A stretch of DNA of 64,000 nt. It comes from Balaenoptera acutorostrata (Eukaryota > Chordata > Mammalia > Artiodactyla > Balaenopteridae). The stretch's first letter is position 1. Every line of letters starts with the position of its first letter. The stretch is from contig NC_080079.1 in the NCBI RefSeq assembly GCF_949987535.1, positions 124,001 to 188,000 of the forward strand, in the 5' to 3' direction. A model generated the notes under the pieces. It did not search any database. It had not been told where the DNA came from and worked only from the letters and a program-made list of their open reading frames with translations. The translations under genes were made by a program, and so were the position numbers. This document shows, in pieces, positions 19,420 to 31,549 of the stretch.

Positions 19420-21515
19420 TCTGTAAGAAAACTGCCTTCCTGAGGTAAGTAAAAATATTTTCCCAGGTTTTCTCCCAGATACCTTATGGTCTCAGCCTGT
19501 ACGTTTAGGTCTAGGACCATCTCTAACTCATTTTCGTGTGTGGTGTGAGGGAGATGCCAGGGTCTTGTTTCTCCCGAGTGGACATCTGCCTTCTCCGACT
19601 GCAGTCAGCTGAGCGCACGTGTGCGGTTCATCTCCGGGCCCATCTGCTCTTTCGTCTACTCTCCTCTCCTTACAGCAACCCCACATGCCACTGCTCACTG
19701 CAGCTGTAGCGTGAGTACTGAAATTAAACATTATAAGTCCTGATGTTTCATTCTTTTCCAAGAGTTTTCTGTGGACATTCGAGGTCCTTTGCATATTCAT
19801 ACAAATCTTGGGCTAGGCATAAATAAGTCTTGAATTTTGTCAGAGGGATTTCTGCATTTATTGTAATGATCACATTAAGTCTTCCCTTTTATTCTGATAT
19901 GTTAAATTACTTTGGTGACTTTTGTATGTTAAACTGATCTTCCATTCCTGGGCCAAACTGAAACTGGTTGTGCTATATTATCTGTTTTATATGTTATATT
20001 GTCTGTTTTACATGTTGCTAAAGTCTAATTGTAAATATTATGTTCACAAAGTATATTGCTCTGTATTTCCTGATAGATTTTGAGGGCTATGCTGGCCTAA
20101 TGGAAAGATTTGGGAAGTATTTCCTTTTCCTCTATTCCTTGTCTCCAATTTGTGGGTGACTGGCAATATTTTTCCTTAAGTGTTTGACAGAATTCACCAG
20201 TGAAGTCATCTTTGTCAAAAGGCTTGTTTTGTATTCCTCATCACTCAATTTGAAATATTTTCTAATTTCTTTTGTGATTTCTTCTTTGACCCATGGTTTC
20301 TGAGAAGTATGTTGCTTAATTTCCAAGTATTTGGGGGAGTTTCTAAATATATTTCTGTTATTTATTTCTAGTTTAATTCTATGTGGTCTGGGAATATACT
20401 CTTATGATTTCAATCCTTCCTAATTTATTGACAGTTACTGTATTGCCTCATACAGTCTACAATGGTGACTATACCATGTGCTCTTGAGAAGAATATGTAC
20501 TGTGCAGGGGTTCAGTGTAAGGTTTATGAATTTTTATTAGGTCATTTTGGTTGGTAGTGTTGTTTACTTTTCCTATGAATAACTGAATCTTTTGTCTTCA
20601 TTTTCTAGCAATGGTTGAGCATGGAAGAGTAATCCTCCAACTATGATGTGGTTTTGTCTATTTCTGCTCTTAGTTATGTCCATTTTCACTTCACATATCT
20701 TGAAACTGTTAACAGCTGCATTCACCTGTAAGATTACCTTGTCATTCTGGAGAGGTGGCCCTGTTGTCATTACAAGACACTCCTCAATCTCAGTAATTCG
20801 CCTCATTTTGAAGTTTATTTTATCTGCCATTCATGTGGCCACACCAGCTTTCATATACTTACTATTTGCATGGTATACATTTTTCATCTTTTAATTTTTA
20901 TCCTATTTGTGTCATTCTATGTAAAGTACATCTCTTGTAAATAGCATGAAACGTGGCCTTGTTTTTTTAGCCATTCCACCATTTAATTAGATTGTTTGGT
21001 CCATTTACATTAAATGCAATTATTGACATGGGAGAGTGTAAGTCTGCCATACCATTGTTTTCTATTTGTCCAGCTACTCTTTGTTCCTCTTCCCCTAACT
21101 TCTTTTGGGTTGTTTTTTAGTATTCCATTTTATTTCTATTGACTTTTTAGCTATATTTCTTATACAATAAGCATCCCAAACCCACGACGGCGTGTCTTGA
21201 ATTAATATTGTAGTATTTCACATGATCCTTTTATTTCACATCCTGTCTGATACTAATTCTGTTAATGATTTTAATAGCAAATACTATATTTTTCAGTTGG
21301 AAGATTTTCATTTGTTTTTCTTCTTGTTTATCCATATCTTACTGAAACTCTCCTCTCCTTACACATTATATTCATCTTTTCTTATAAATTATTTAACATA
21401 TATATATTGTCCCATCCAGTGTAACTTTCATCTCATACATTTGGTTTTCATCTCTAGAAGTTTGGTGTGGATCTTTTATATATCTTCCATGTCTCTGCTT
21501 AAATTTTTGGACTAG
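19420..21515 (-). mobile_element. Inverted L1 ORF2 fragments
   Basis: Read on the minus strand, the segment carries ORF2-type motifs (for example EIKQHTSQKPWVKEEITKEI at 20132-20326) interrupted by stops. GC content is low throughout. Confidence 0.6.
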
Positions 21516-23945
21516 TAAGTGAGTTGCATGACATGAGATCAATGTACAAAAAATCAACTGTACTTCTATATACTAGCAACAAACAATTGCAAATTAAAAC
21601 TTGAAAATACCAATTACAATATCACCAAGAATATGAACTACTTAGGAATATACCCAACAAAAGATATGAAAGATCTACACACTGAGAACTACAGATGACC
21701 ACTGAGGCAAATTAAAGGCCTAAATAAATCAAGAGATGTTCTGTGTCCCCGGACCAGAAGACTCAACATTGTTAATACGTCGATTCTCACCAAATTGATC
21801 TCTAGATTCAATGTAATCTCATCCAAAGCCTCCAGAAAACTTGTCTGTAGAAATTGACAAACTTATCCTATAACTCATGTGGAAATTCAAAGGACCTAGA
21901 AGAGCCAAAACAACTTTGAAAAAGGGTAACAAATTTGGAGGACTAACACCACCTGATTTCAGACTTATTATAAAGCTACAGAAATCAAGAAAATGTATTG
22001 GTGTCAAGACAGACAAACAGACGAATGGAACTGAATAGGGAGACCAGAAATAGATCCACAAATATATGGGCAATGGATTTTTATCAAAGCAACTCAGTAG
22101 AAAAAAGTGAACTTTGATCCATGCCTCATACCATATGCAAAAATTAACTCAAAATGCATCATAGACCTAAATGTAAAATCTAAAATTATAAAACTTCTAG
22201 AAGAAAACATAGGAGAAAACCTTTGTGACCTGGGATTATGCAAGTATTTCTTAGATATGACCCCAAAATACAAAATATAAAAGAACCAATAGATAAATGG
22301 ACTACATCAAAATTTAAAACTTTTCTTTGAAATAGAACAAAAAGACAAACTACAGACCAAGAGGAAATATTTGAAAAGTATACATCTAATAAAGGACTTA
22401 TATTCAGAAGATATAATGTACCCCCATACTCAAGGATAAGAAAATCACCCAATGATCTAATAGGCAAATTATTTGAACTTCACCAAAGAAGAAACATGGA
22501 TTGCAAATAACTCTCTGGGGAATTTCAAATTAAAACAACAATGCAGCCCCTACGTGCCTGTCAGAAGGACTGAAATTCAAGGACTGGCCGAGTGTCATCG
22601 GTGAGGACGCGGAGCAGCCGGCGCTCACGGTCTGCAACCCCCCGGGGAAAGTGTGGCATTTCACAGCGAGTTACACACACCCCACCACGCGATCCCGCCA
22701 TCTCACTCCTAGGTAGTCACCCAGGAGGAATTAAAGCCTGTGCGTATGAAAAGTCTTGCACAGGAATGTTCATAGCTGCATTATTCACAACAGCCGAAAA
22801 CTCAAGCAACAAAAATGGCTGTCAACAGGCAAACGTGGCAAATCCATACAATAGAATAAAAGGGGTGAACTACACGGCCCCAGGGACGTGATCCCATTTA
22901 CACAAAACTGACTGACAGGGACAGAAAACAGGTCAGTATTGCCTGGAGAGGAGGAAGCTCTGGGCTGGTGGAAATGCATGTTCTCTTGGTCGTGGTGCGG
23001 GTTTCCGGGGTGTGCACATACGTCAAAACCGACCAAACTGTACGCTTTATATGTGTGCTATTTACAGTGTGCCAATTACACCTCAAGAATGCTGTGTTTA
23101 AAGAAGGAAAAGCCTCCCACAGAGGAAACCCCAGGCCCAGAACCAACAGAATCAGCAATGTGTGCAAAACATACTAATTATGTCCAAGCTGGCTTTTCTC
23201 CAGGAGCGCAAAGTTGGTTTAACGTTAGAAAATCACTGTAAACTCCCACATTGAAATACTAAGAGAGAAAAATCACACTGTCATCTTCAGAGATGCAAAA
23301 AAAGTATATAACGTTCAATATCCATTTGATAATAAATAAATAAGGTAAGACGTTGTAAACTAGAAGTAGGAGGGAATTTCCTTACTCTGATAAGAAGTGT
23401 CGCCAGAACACAGCTCGCAGCCAGCGTCCTACTTTCTGAGATCAAAAACAGGCGACCCTGACCGTTTCTGCCTGACTTTGCCCTGGAGGTCTTAGCCAGC
23501 GCAGTAAGTTAGGAAGAAAATCGTAAGTGTTGGAAACTGTCATTCCCACAGACAAGGCCACTGGGAATGTGAAAATCCAGAAGAATCTACAGATAGGTTA
23601 GCAGAACTCAGAAGAAAGTTTATCAGAAGGAAGTTTATCAAGATAACTGGATAACTTGTCAATAAACAAGTCACTTGTTTTTCTATATGTGAGAATAAAC
23701 AGAAAATGAATTCTTTTAAATAGATACACTTTATAAAAGCAACAAAAATATTAAATATCTAGGAATTACTCTAATGAAAGAGGTGGAGGCTTTATGAGAA
23801 AACTAAGTGACACTGAAGGAAAGTTTAAGGAAGGAAGGAAAGGCACCAAGTTCACAGAAGACTCAGTCTTGCAAAGAAGTAAAATTTTCCCGAATTAAAC
23901 TATTGCAGGAGGGGGACTAGACGACAAAATCATTCTAAAATTTAC
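21516..23945 (+). mobile_element. L1 ORF2 C-terminus, 3' UTR and further ORF2 fragments
   Basis: 21530-22560 is ORF2 C-terminal sequence and 22560-23090 is an older L1 3' end (tcatagctgcattattcac; gtgccaattacacctcaag). 23095-23945 is a separate ORF2 fragment (aagttggtttaacgttag). All reading frames are broken. Confidence 0.6.
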
Positions 23946-26900
23946 ATGGAAATCCAATGAGTGGGAAGAGTCATCCAAGTCAACTACAAGCAGCCCTCAG
24001 CAGCCCCTTTTGGATGAGCTGTCCGTGGTGGTTGGGGGTCTCCTACAACGGCCAGCTGGGCAGCGTGGGGTGGAAGCAGAGAGCAGGGTCTAGGAGTAGA
24101 TTCCTTCCTCCCCGCAGACACCACCAGGCAACTCCAGGGGCCAGTGGCAGGCCTCTGTGCCCAGCTGGCCCTGGTGGGGTGAGGAAGTGAGGGTGCTGGT
24201 TACCAAGGGGCAGAGGTGGGAATTTCCATGCTGATGCTGGAGGGAAAGGAGATGAAGACCCAGGAGCCGAGCTGGACGAGGGCCCTTGAGGTGTGGGGCT
24301 GGAGTGGAGAGCTCAGCGCGCCCTGGGGGAGGCCAGCCCCGTGGCGTCGGCAGGAAGTACTGGATAAAGATAAGGTCTCTGGGGGAAGCAGGAAGTCCGG
24401 CCCCGCCTGTGGCTTGTTTTCCGAGAAGGGGTTGGGGGCAGAGTTTAGGAAGCCTTCCGGGAAGGCAGCTCATGCTGCAGAGCCAGAGATGGGGGCTCTG
24501 CAGGGGGTGGGTGAGTGCCAACCCTGGAGGGGGGGCGCGGCGCTCACTGCGGTGGGACCAAGGGTGCTGTGGGAGTGACCCAAGAAACAGGCAGGCCAAG
24601 AGCGGAAGCTGTGGGCCATGGGAAGTTGGGGTGTCAGTGTGGAGGGGCTGACGAGGCGTGGGGTACAGGGCCCTGGGAAGTGGAGGTTGAACCAGCGGCC
24701 GTGAGCTGAGAGGGCTGTCCACGGATGCCTGGGCTCCCAAAAAGAAAATCTCCAACTGTGCACCAAAGTTGTCAACAAACAAGCGAGAAGTCCCAGCAGT
24801 TCTGCAGCCTGAGACAGCCCGTGCCGAACAGGCCTCTGGGAGAGACATCCGACCCATGAGTCTCGGTGGGTGCGCGGTGGTGCCAGGCCCCGGGAAGGCG
24901 CAGCGGTGGGGAGACCTGCCCTAGGAGAGCAAGCCTGAGCGGACTGGTGGCACGGGCGGGCGGCCAGGGAGGCTCACATGGGGCCGCAGCCACACCCCCT
25001 GGAAGGTTCTAGCGGCCTCTCTGCCACAGGCAGAGCCGGGGGAGGCTGAGGCCACGGTGCTGCAGACAGAAGCCTGCAGGGTGGGCGGCCCTGCACCGGA
25101 CCCCACAGCTGCGCCCCTGCGCCCAGGCCCAGCAGGAAGAGAGTGAGAGTGGACACACCGCCCACACCACCACCACGTCTCAGTGTCCTCCCGCGGTCAT
25201 CAGGGCTGGCCACGTTCTCAGTCACTTAAAATTACATCCTGAATAGATTAGCTCCAGCATCCTCAGAACACGGTGAAGCAGGCGAGGTTAAGGACATCAC
25301 AACAGCTAAAGAAGACCAGTCTCACCAGCCTCGCCGTGGCTCACTCCTCCTCCTCCACCCCCCCACCCCCCGCCCGCTCCAGGCTCCTTTCCCATCCCAC
25401 ACCCTCGGCCGTGGGAGGCCCCAGGCCTTGGGCCTCTTCTCAACCTCATAAGGAAATGTCATCGTGCCCAGACGGACCCCTGAAGGCTCACCTCCACCCC
25501 CAGCCCAGCTCTGGACTCCAGTCTCACACGTCCACATCTCCACCTGACTGTCCTTTCATCTCCAAATAAGCAACTTACTTCTGACTTCCTCCGAACCCCT
25601 CAATCCCACTTCTCCCAGAGCCTGGGACCCCTGGCTCCTCCACACTTACGTCCAATCCATCAGCCAAGCCCACGGGCTCTGCCCCAGAATCCATCCTGTG
25701 ATGGATGTGACTGACCCACCACAGTCACACGAGAGTGCACTCTACAACCTGCAACCGCAGCCCCAGACAAGACCCTCGGCACTTCGTTCCTTTAAAACAA
25801 AGATGCATCTGGCCCCTCCTCTGGGCAGAGCCCTGCACTTCTCCCTGAGAAAGCCAAGCGCCAAGGACACCAGCAGGCTATGCGTACTGACCACTGAGGG
25901 GCGCCCACCTCTGAGCTCGGCCATGGCTCTGCCCCAGGCCCGTCCCCAGCACGTAGCCCACGCTGCCCCCACTCTGAGCCGCACTCCCCCAGCACCCTGA
26001 GGCCTTTGCAGTCGCCATTCCCTCTGCCTGGCACTCCCTGCCCTGCTGTCTCCAGCGCCCCTGGGCCCTCAGGAGTCGGCACGAGCCACAGCCCTGCCCT
26101 GCCCTGCACATGTCACCATCCGTACGCCCCAGGAGGGCCTGCTCACCAGCCCGCCATCCTCCTCCTCCGACACCCGAGCTCCACGCGGCAGGAACTGGTC
26201 TGTTCGCTGCTGCGTCTGAAGTTGAGAGCCCAGGCCGAGACCAGTAAAGACCCAGCAAACGCCGCTGAATGATGGATGAGTAAAGGACTTCTGTAAAATG
26301 ACTTTGGGGCAGAGGGACACACAGCCAAGCTACCCCCACCCGGGCCCAGCGGGGCAGTCCCAGAGCTCTGAGCTCCACTGGGGCAGGGACCCGGGCTGGG
26401 GCGGCAGCAGGGCCCTCGCCCACCTTTAAGGGGCCGGTCAGCTGCCCCCTGCAGCCTGTGGGACCCCTTCTCTGATTCAGCACAGAGACTGATGGCGAGG
26501 TCTGCGCCCCACGTGCCAGGAAGCGGCCGAGGCCCCTTGCGGGCTCCTGGGTAGAGGGTCCTAGGGCCGGCACCCCTTCGTGCCTCACTAAAGGGTTTCT
26601 CCGTCCACCTCGTGTGACCCTCACAGTGGACCGCCGGAGATCAGGGAGGTAGGTGACCATGCGGCCGGCGGGAGCCCCAGCCACTCTGAGCGGGCAGTGT
26701 GGAGCCCACCCAGGACAGCAGGGTCTGGGGCACGGCCCAGGCCGCTCCTGCGCCCCCAGCTCGGGCCCGGGGTGGGCAGTGGTTTCTACCCGAGCCCCCT
26801 CTGCTGCACTGAGCGGCCTCTGGATGGCGAGGGTGCCCACCTGCACCCACATCCTACCTCCGTCACACCGGCTCTGGTCCCACAAGGACAGCGGGGGAGG

Positions 26901-28862
26901 GCAGGTTGCCCTCTGGGCTCTGATTCCGGCCACTTTGGCTGACAGAGCCAATCACAGGACAGGAGGGCCCTTGGGCGGAGGCCTGGGCCTCCCGGCAGGA
27001 GCTGCGGCCGGGTGGGTGTCTTGTGCACTGGCCCCTGGGACAGGAGGTGGGAGGAGCCTGGCCCTGGCCTCCTCCGCCTGCCTCTCCCTCCTGTGGGCTC
27101 TTCTCATGTGAGAAGAAAGTGACTGAGGACCGAGGTCAGCCTCCCATTTAAGACTTGGCTGTCCTTTGGAAACACACTCGCGGCCTGGGAGGTGGGTGGT
27201 GTGGGCTCCCAGGCTGCCCGGCCCTCGGCCGCCCTCCCCACGCAGAGGAGACTGTGGTCCCTTGTGCTTTCCCCCAGGAGACACGACTGCTGCTCCTGTG
27301 AGACAGGGGCTCGGAGGAGGCACCTGCTTCCCTCTGGGGCATCGACTGCCGTCTCCCCCCGACGGGCCTCTTTATCGTGAAGGGGCTTCTCTGCAGCCAG
27401 CCTCATCCCTTTTGCATCCTCAGAGCTCTGTCCTGGGAGGGATGCACGTGGAGGGTCGCAGGGAACACGACAGTCCTGGGGTGGGGAGGTCCGCAGGCCC
27501 GGCGTCCAGAGCTGGGCTCAGCTGTCAGCAGGACACACGCTGCAGGAGCCCCTGGTCAGCCTCTGCCTGCCCTGGCCCAGCCGAACACGCCTGCAGAACC
27601 TGAGTCCCTCTGAGCGCTCAGGACCAGGTACGGAGCCGCGTCTGCCAGGCCCCTGCCCCAGAGAACTGTCGGGCGCCCCATGCCAGGTGAGCAGAGTGTG
27701 GGCAGGGCTGGGACTTGAACCCAGCTCTGCCGCTTGAGACTGCGTCAGTCTTAGCACAGGTGGAGCTGAGGGTGTGTGTGCCTGTGTTCCCGTGTCCGAG
27801 CACGTGCCTGTGTGCGCCCATTCCCGCAACAATGGGCAGCGAGCCAGCCAGGGCTGTCGGTAGCCGGGTGTGTGTCTTGACTGGCGCCCGTGTGAAGGGC
27901 AGCGTGTCTGTGGTATGGGGTTTACCCTTGTGTCAGAGCCGTGTTTGTCCATGTGTTTCTGTGCAGGTGGCGTGTGTACGGGGACGTCTGAGTGTCTCTC
28001 TGGGGCACGGGCACCGCCGTCTCTGTGTCTTCGTCTGCCTGGGGGTGTGGTATCCACGTGAATGCCTGCTCTGCTCGGGGGCCTGTGGGCTGGGCACGGA
28101 GGGTGCAGGCACCTGTGAGTGAATCTAAGTCTGGGGGACGGTGTGTGGCTCTTGCGCTCGTGTCAGGTTTGGGGAGCACGTGTGTTGACTGGTACATCGT
28201 GGTGCAGGACGGGGACCTTGTGGTTTGTCCCCATGTGTCTGTGTGATGAGAACTCAGGCCCGCCTCCCACCCCATCAAAGAAGTGGCCCTTCTGCTCCAT
28301 CTTTCAGACTGAGAAACAGGGGCTGGGTGAGTACAGATCTTTGTTCCAAGTCCCACAGCCGGTCAGCGGCAGATCAGAGCAGACATGGTTGTCAGGCGCC
28401 ATAGTGGGAGAGTGGAGAGAGAGGGGCCCGGGGTAGTTTTGTCCAGGCCCTGGCCACACCGGGGGCCAACACCATGCCACCGAGGTCTGACCAGGCTCCC
28501 TCTTCTGCCTGGAGTCACCGCCGCCCCTGTGGCCACCAGGCACCTCAGGGTCTGTAGCAGGTGAGCTCAGCCAGGGTCCTGCCATGACCCCGCGGGACAG
28601 CTGAGAGACCAGAGGCACGGGGAGGGCAGCTGTCCTGTCCAAGGCTCAGGTGGCCGGGGGAGGGCAGGGTTTGAACCCAAACTGCCCGTCCCAGAGCCCA
28701 CACCCTGGAGCTCGGGGCCCTGCTACCTCCTAAAGTCTTTGCAGGATGAAAACGGGGGGTTCTTGCCGCCTGGAGCAGACACGAAACAAGGGCAGAGATA
28801 CGCGGCCGGGGTTTCTCTTCTCCAGATACATCCTGCACACGTGATCCAGCCTGTTCTAGCAG
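23946..28862. other. GC-rich intergenic DNA, no gene recognised
   Basis: Mostly single-copy. Long open frames here (for example 25878-26951 minus, 24090-24857 minus) have low-complexity composition and no recognised domain, as expected of random ORFs in GC-rich DNA. 25990-26290 resembles an L2 3' tail (gaggcctttgcagtcgcc). Confidence 0.45.
27768..28245. repeat. GTGT/GTCT-rich low-complexity tract
   Basis: Degenerate tgtgtg and cgtgtct runs repeat across about 480 bp on the plus strand without a fixed unit length. Open frames across it are compositional. Confidence 0.6.
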
Positions 28863-28986
28863 GGGGCCAGGGCTGGCGGCGGCTTCTCCCCTGTTACAAG
28901 AAATTGTCCTCACAGGCTTGAAAGGACCAGATCCTAAAGACAGAAGTCAGCACCCCCTCCCACTCCTCGCTGGGCAGCTGGGTCTC
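28863..28986 (+). repeat. Left arm of a 124-bp inverted repeat
   Basis: Pairs with 29701-29825 on the opposite strand at roughly 95% identity; differences are a few substitutions, a poly-C length change and one or two small indels. Shared core includes ggcttgaaaggaccagatcc. Confidence 0.9.
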
Positions 28987-29102
28987 GACTGGGTGTTACT
29001 TCAACGTCAAGTGTGTGGACCCACTCAGGGCCCCGTTCTGAGTCCCGTACAGTGCAGACAAAAAGTTAAAACCCCAGCCACACTATAAATGAGTGGACTG
29101 AC

Positions 29103-29216
29103 TTTTTTTTTGACCGCGCCACGTGGCACATGGGATCTTAGTTCCCCAACCAGGGATCGAACCCGCGACCCAGTGGAAGCACGGAGTCCTAACCACTGGA
29201 CCACCAGGGAAGTCCC
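29103..29216 (-). mobile_element. CHR-1-like SINE, first of a same-site pair
   Basis: Poly(T) at left, tRNA-like box gggatcgaacccgcgaccc and the head ccaccagggaagtccc at right, so the element is on the minus strand. Flanked by tggactgac at 29094-29102 and 29217-29225. Confidence 0.88.
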
Positions 29217-29225
29217 TGGACTGAC

Positions 29226-29254
29226 TTTTTTTTTTTTTTTTTTAAAGGATTTTC

Positions 29255-29285
<31 letters not shown>

Positions 29286-29578
29286 TTTTTGGCTGCGTTG
29301 GGTCTTCGGTTCGTGCGAGGGCTTTCTCCAGTTGCGGCAAGCGGGGGCCACTCTTCATCGCGGTGCGGGGACCGCTCTTCATCGCGGTGCGCGGGCCTCT
29401 CTCTATCGCGGCCCCTCCCGTCGCGGGGCACAGGCTCCAGACGCGCAGGCTCAGCAATTGTGGCTCACGGGCCCAGCCGCTCCGCGGCATGTGGGATCCT
29501 CCCAGACCAGGGCTCGAACCCGCGTCCCCCGCATCAGCAGGCAGACTCCCAACCACTGCGCCACCAGGGAAGCCCCCC
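29226..29578 (-). mobile_element. CHR-2-type SINE, second of a same-site pair
   Basis: Long poly(T) and (attt)n at left, the CHR-2 body (ccagttgcggcaagcggggg) and the head ccaccagggaagcccccc at right. Flanked by tggactgac at 29217-29225 and 29579-29587. The body holds a local duplication of ctcttcatcgcggtgcg (about 29351-29394). CpG content is high, suggesting a young copy. Confidence 0.9.
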
Positions 29579-29700
29579 TGGACTGACTTTTAAATGGGTT
29601 TTGGAGACCTAGAAGCTCACTAGGATGTCTGAAGGGCCCGTTCTTGGGACGGAGGGACAGGCTGAAGTGGGTCAGTGGGTAGGGCACCAACAGGAGGGAA

Positions 29701-29825
29701 GAGACCCGGCTGCCCAGCGAGGAGTGGGGGGGGGGGGAGCTGACTTCTGTCTTTAGGATCTGGTCCTTTCAAGCCTGTGAAGACAATTTTGTAACAGGGG
29801 AGAAGCCACCGCCAGCCCTGGCCCC
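29701..29825 (-). repeat. Right arm of the 124-bp inverted repeat
   Basis: Reverse complement of 28863-28986. The two arms are separated by 714 bp that hold two minus-strand SINEs. Flanking sequence outside and inside the arms does not match, so the edges are sharp. Confidence 0.9.
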
Positions 29826-30600
29826 TCACAGCCCCTTGACTATCACTTGGAGTGGGGGCTGAGATCCGCACAGGGAGGCCCCGCCTGCAGAACCTCCCTG
29901 CAGAGCCATGGCCGCAGGACGAGGCTCAGACAGAACTGGGCGGGAGCTGGCATGGGGCCGGGCAGCTGAGGGCTGGATCCTGAGGGCCGTGGAGGGGACT
30001 CAGCTTCTGGGGTCACAGTTAGCTCATCCAGGGCTGCGAGGGGACCCAGGGTGGGGGGACTTGGATTCCTGGGTCCTGCTGACTCCTCGGGAGCCTGCTG
30101 AGTGCCGCGGGTAACCCTGGGGTACACTTAGCAGGGCTGCCATCGCGTGTACAGGGTGGTGGGGACCTGCCACTTACCTGGGAAGACAGCAGGAGCCCGG
30201 CTCCAGGCCTGGCTCCTCCCACTCTGCCCCAGCTCACGTGCCCACTGTCCCTGACCTCGGTGACCTGGGCCATGGGCCCCCACCAGTCCCCATGAAGCCT
30301 GTTTGCAGGTTGCCAGGTCGGGCCTCTCAGGTGTCCTCCTGGTGCCCTGCTAGCCTTCCCCACAACACACAGCATTCGTCTACCATCTGCGACCAGGCTG
30401 GGCTGGCCGCCCCAGAGCAGACAGGGCCCACGTCTGCCCAGCTCCCACCCAGCACCCGGTGGGAAACTCGTGGTGTCATGGGCCAGGCCCTGGGCAGCAC
30501 TGGGGGACGCAGACGAGGGTCAGGTCCCCTCCTCGTGGGGGGCTCGGCTGACACAACCTCGAGGGAGGCGCAGCGCCTAACCCGCCACCTCTGCCCCCAG
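29826..30600. other. GC-rich flank upstream of the olfactory receptor relic
   Basis: Single-copy sequence. A polypyrimidine tract and cccccag acceptor-like end at 30583-30600 sit directly before the OR coding similarity, where OR genes usually splice a 5' non-coding exon to the coding exon. No 5' exon is identified. Confidence 0.4.
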
Positions 30601-31549
30601 GTCACGTCTGCAGGGGCCAACCACTCGGAGGTGACTGAGTTCATCCCGGTGGGTCTCCCGGGCTCCCTGGGCCTGCACGTGTGCCTGCTGGTGGTGCCCC
30701 TGCTGGCCTACCTGCTGCCCGTCACCGAGAGCCTGCTCGCCGTCGCCGTGATCCACGCCAGCCCCGCACTGCACAAGCCCGTGTGCGGCTTCCTCAGCAA
30801 CTATCCTTCCTGGAGGTGTGGTACATCTCCGTCACGGTGCCCAAGATGCCGCTCAGCCTGGCGGCGCCCGAGTTCCGCCGCATCTCCTTCGCGGGCTGCA
30901 TGGTGCAGCTGTACTTCTTCCTGGCACTGGCCTGCTCAGGGTGCGCACTCCTAGGCGTCATGGCCTACGACCGCCACGTGGCCATCTGCAGCCTGCGGCG
31001 CTACCCAGCCATCGTGAGCCCCGGCCTCTGCAGCCTCCTGGCCGCTGGCCCCTGGCTCTCGGGCTTCACCACCTCCACGGGGAAGGTCTTCTTCATCTCG
31101 CGCCTGGGCTACTGCGGCCCCAACGTCATGAACCACTTCTTCTGTGACGTGTCCCCCCTGCTGAGCCTGGCGTGCTCCGACATGTCCCTGGCGGAGCTCG
31201 TGGACTTCCTCCTGGCACTGCTCATCCCGCTGGGGCCGCTGCCGCTCACCGTCTCCTCCTACACCACAATCATCAGCGTACCCCGTCCACCGCCGGCCGG
31301 CACGAGGCCTTCTCCACCTGTGCCTCGCACCTGGCTGTGGTGGTCATCTTCTACTCGGCCTCCCTTTTCATCTACGCCCAGCCTCGCGCCATCTACTCCT
31401 TCGACCTCCACAAGCTGGTGCCCGTGGTCTACACAGTGCTCACGCCTCTGCTCAACCCCATCATCTGCTGCCTGCGGAACCGGGAGGTCAAGGAGGCCCT
31501 GCACACGGTGGTGCAGAGGGCGGCCCAGGCCCTGGGCACATCGTCTTAG
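30601..31549 (+). pseudogene. Olfactory receptor family 6 pseudogene (OR6L-like)
   Basis: A seven-transmembrane odorant receptor relic of about 310 codons. Landmarks in order: NHSEVTEFIPVGLPG (N-terminus), LSFLEVWYISVTVPK (TM2/loop), the MAYDR motif at 30960-30974 (MAYDRHVAIC), FISRLGYCGPN and HFFCDVSP (loop 2), SLAELVDF, KAFSTCASHL-like HEAFSTCASHL (TM6), PRAIYSFDLHKLVPVVYTV and LNPIIC (TM7, usually LNPIIY), and a stop at 31547-31549. Three lesions are seen. No ATG is present at the expected start (ACG stands where it might have been). One base is missing at about 30801/30802 in FLSN-LSFLE. About ten bases are missing near 31277 between IIS and the PSTAGR stretch. FEVWYISV, SLAELVDF and YSFDLHKLV point to OR family 6; subfamily L is inferred from linkage to SCART1, as in human 10q26.3. 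Confidence 0.85.

Noticed and set aside
19420..23090. Inverted L1 part next to a plus-strand L1 part, read as one twin-primed insertion
   Set aside because: The inverted piece appears to include ORF2 sequence as far 3' as the plus-strand piece, so the parts overlap in L1 coordinates; twin priming predicts adjoining, non-overlapping parts. Two separate elements are simpler.
24090..24857. 255-codon minus-strand open frame
   Set aside because: Proline/leucine/serine-rich low-complexity translation, no domain, and competing frames on the other strand.
25878..26951. 357-codon minus-strand open frame
   Set aside because: Composition is what GC-rich unique DNA gives, with several overlapping frames on both strands and no recognised domain, splice pattern or start context.
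29275..29690. Open frames with KSGPRLPQLEKALA-like text
   Set aside because: They are translations of the CHR-2 SINE and recur at the 18900 copy.
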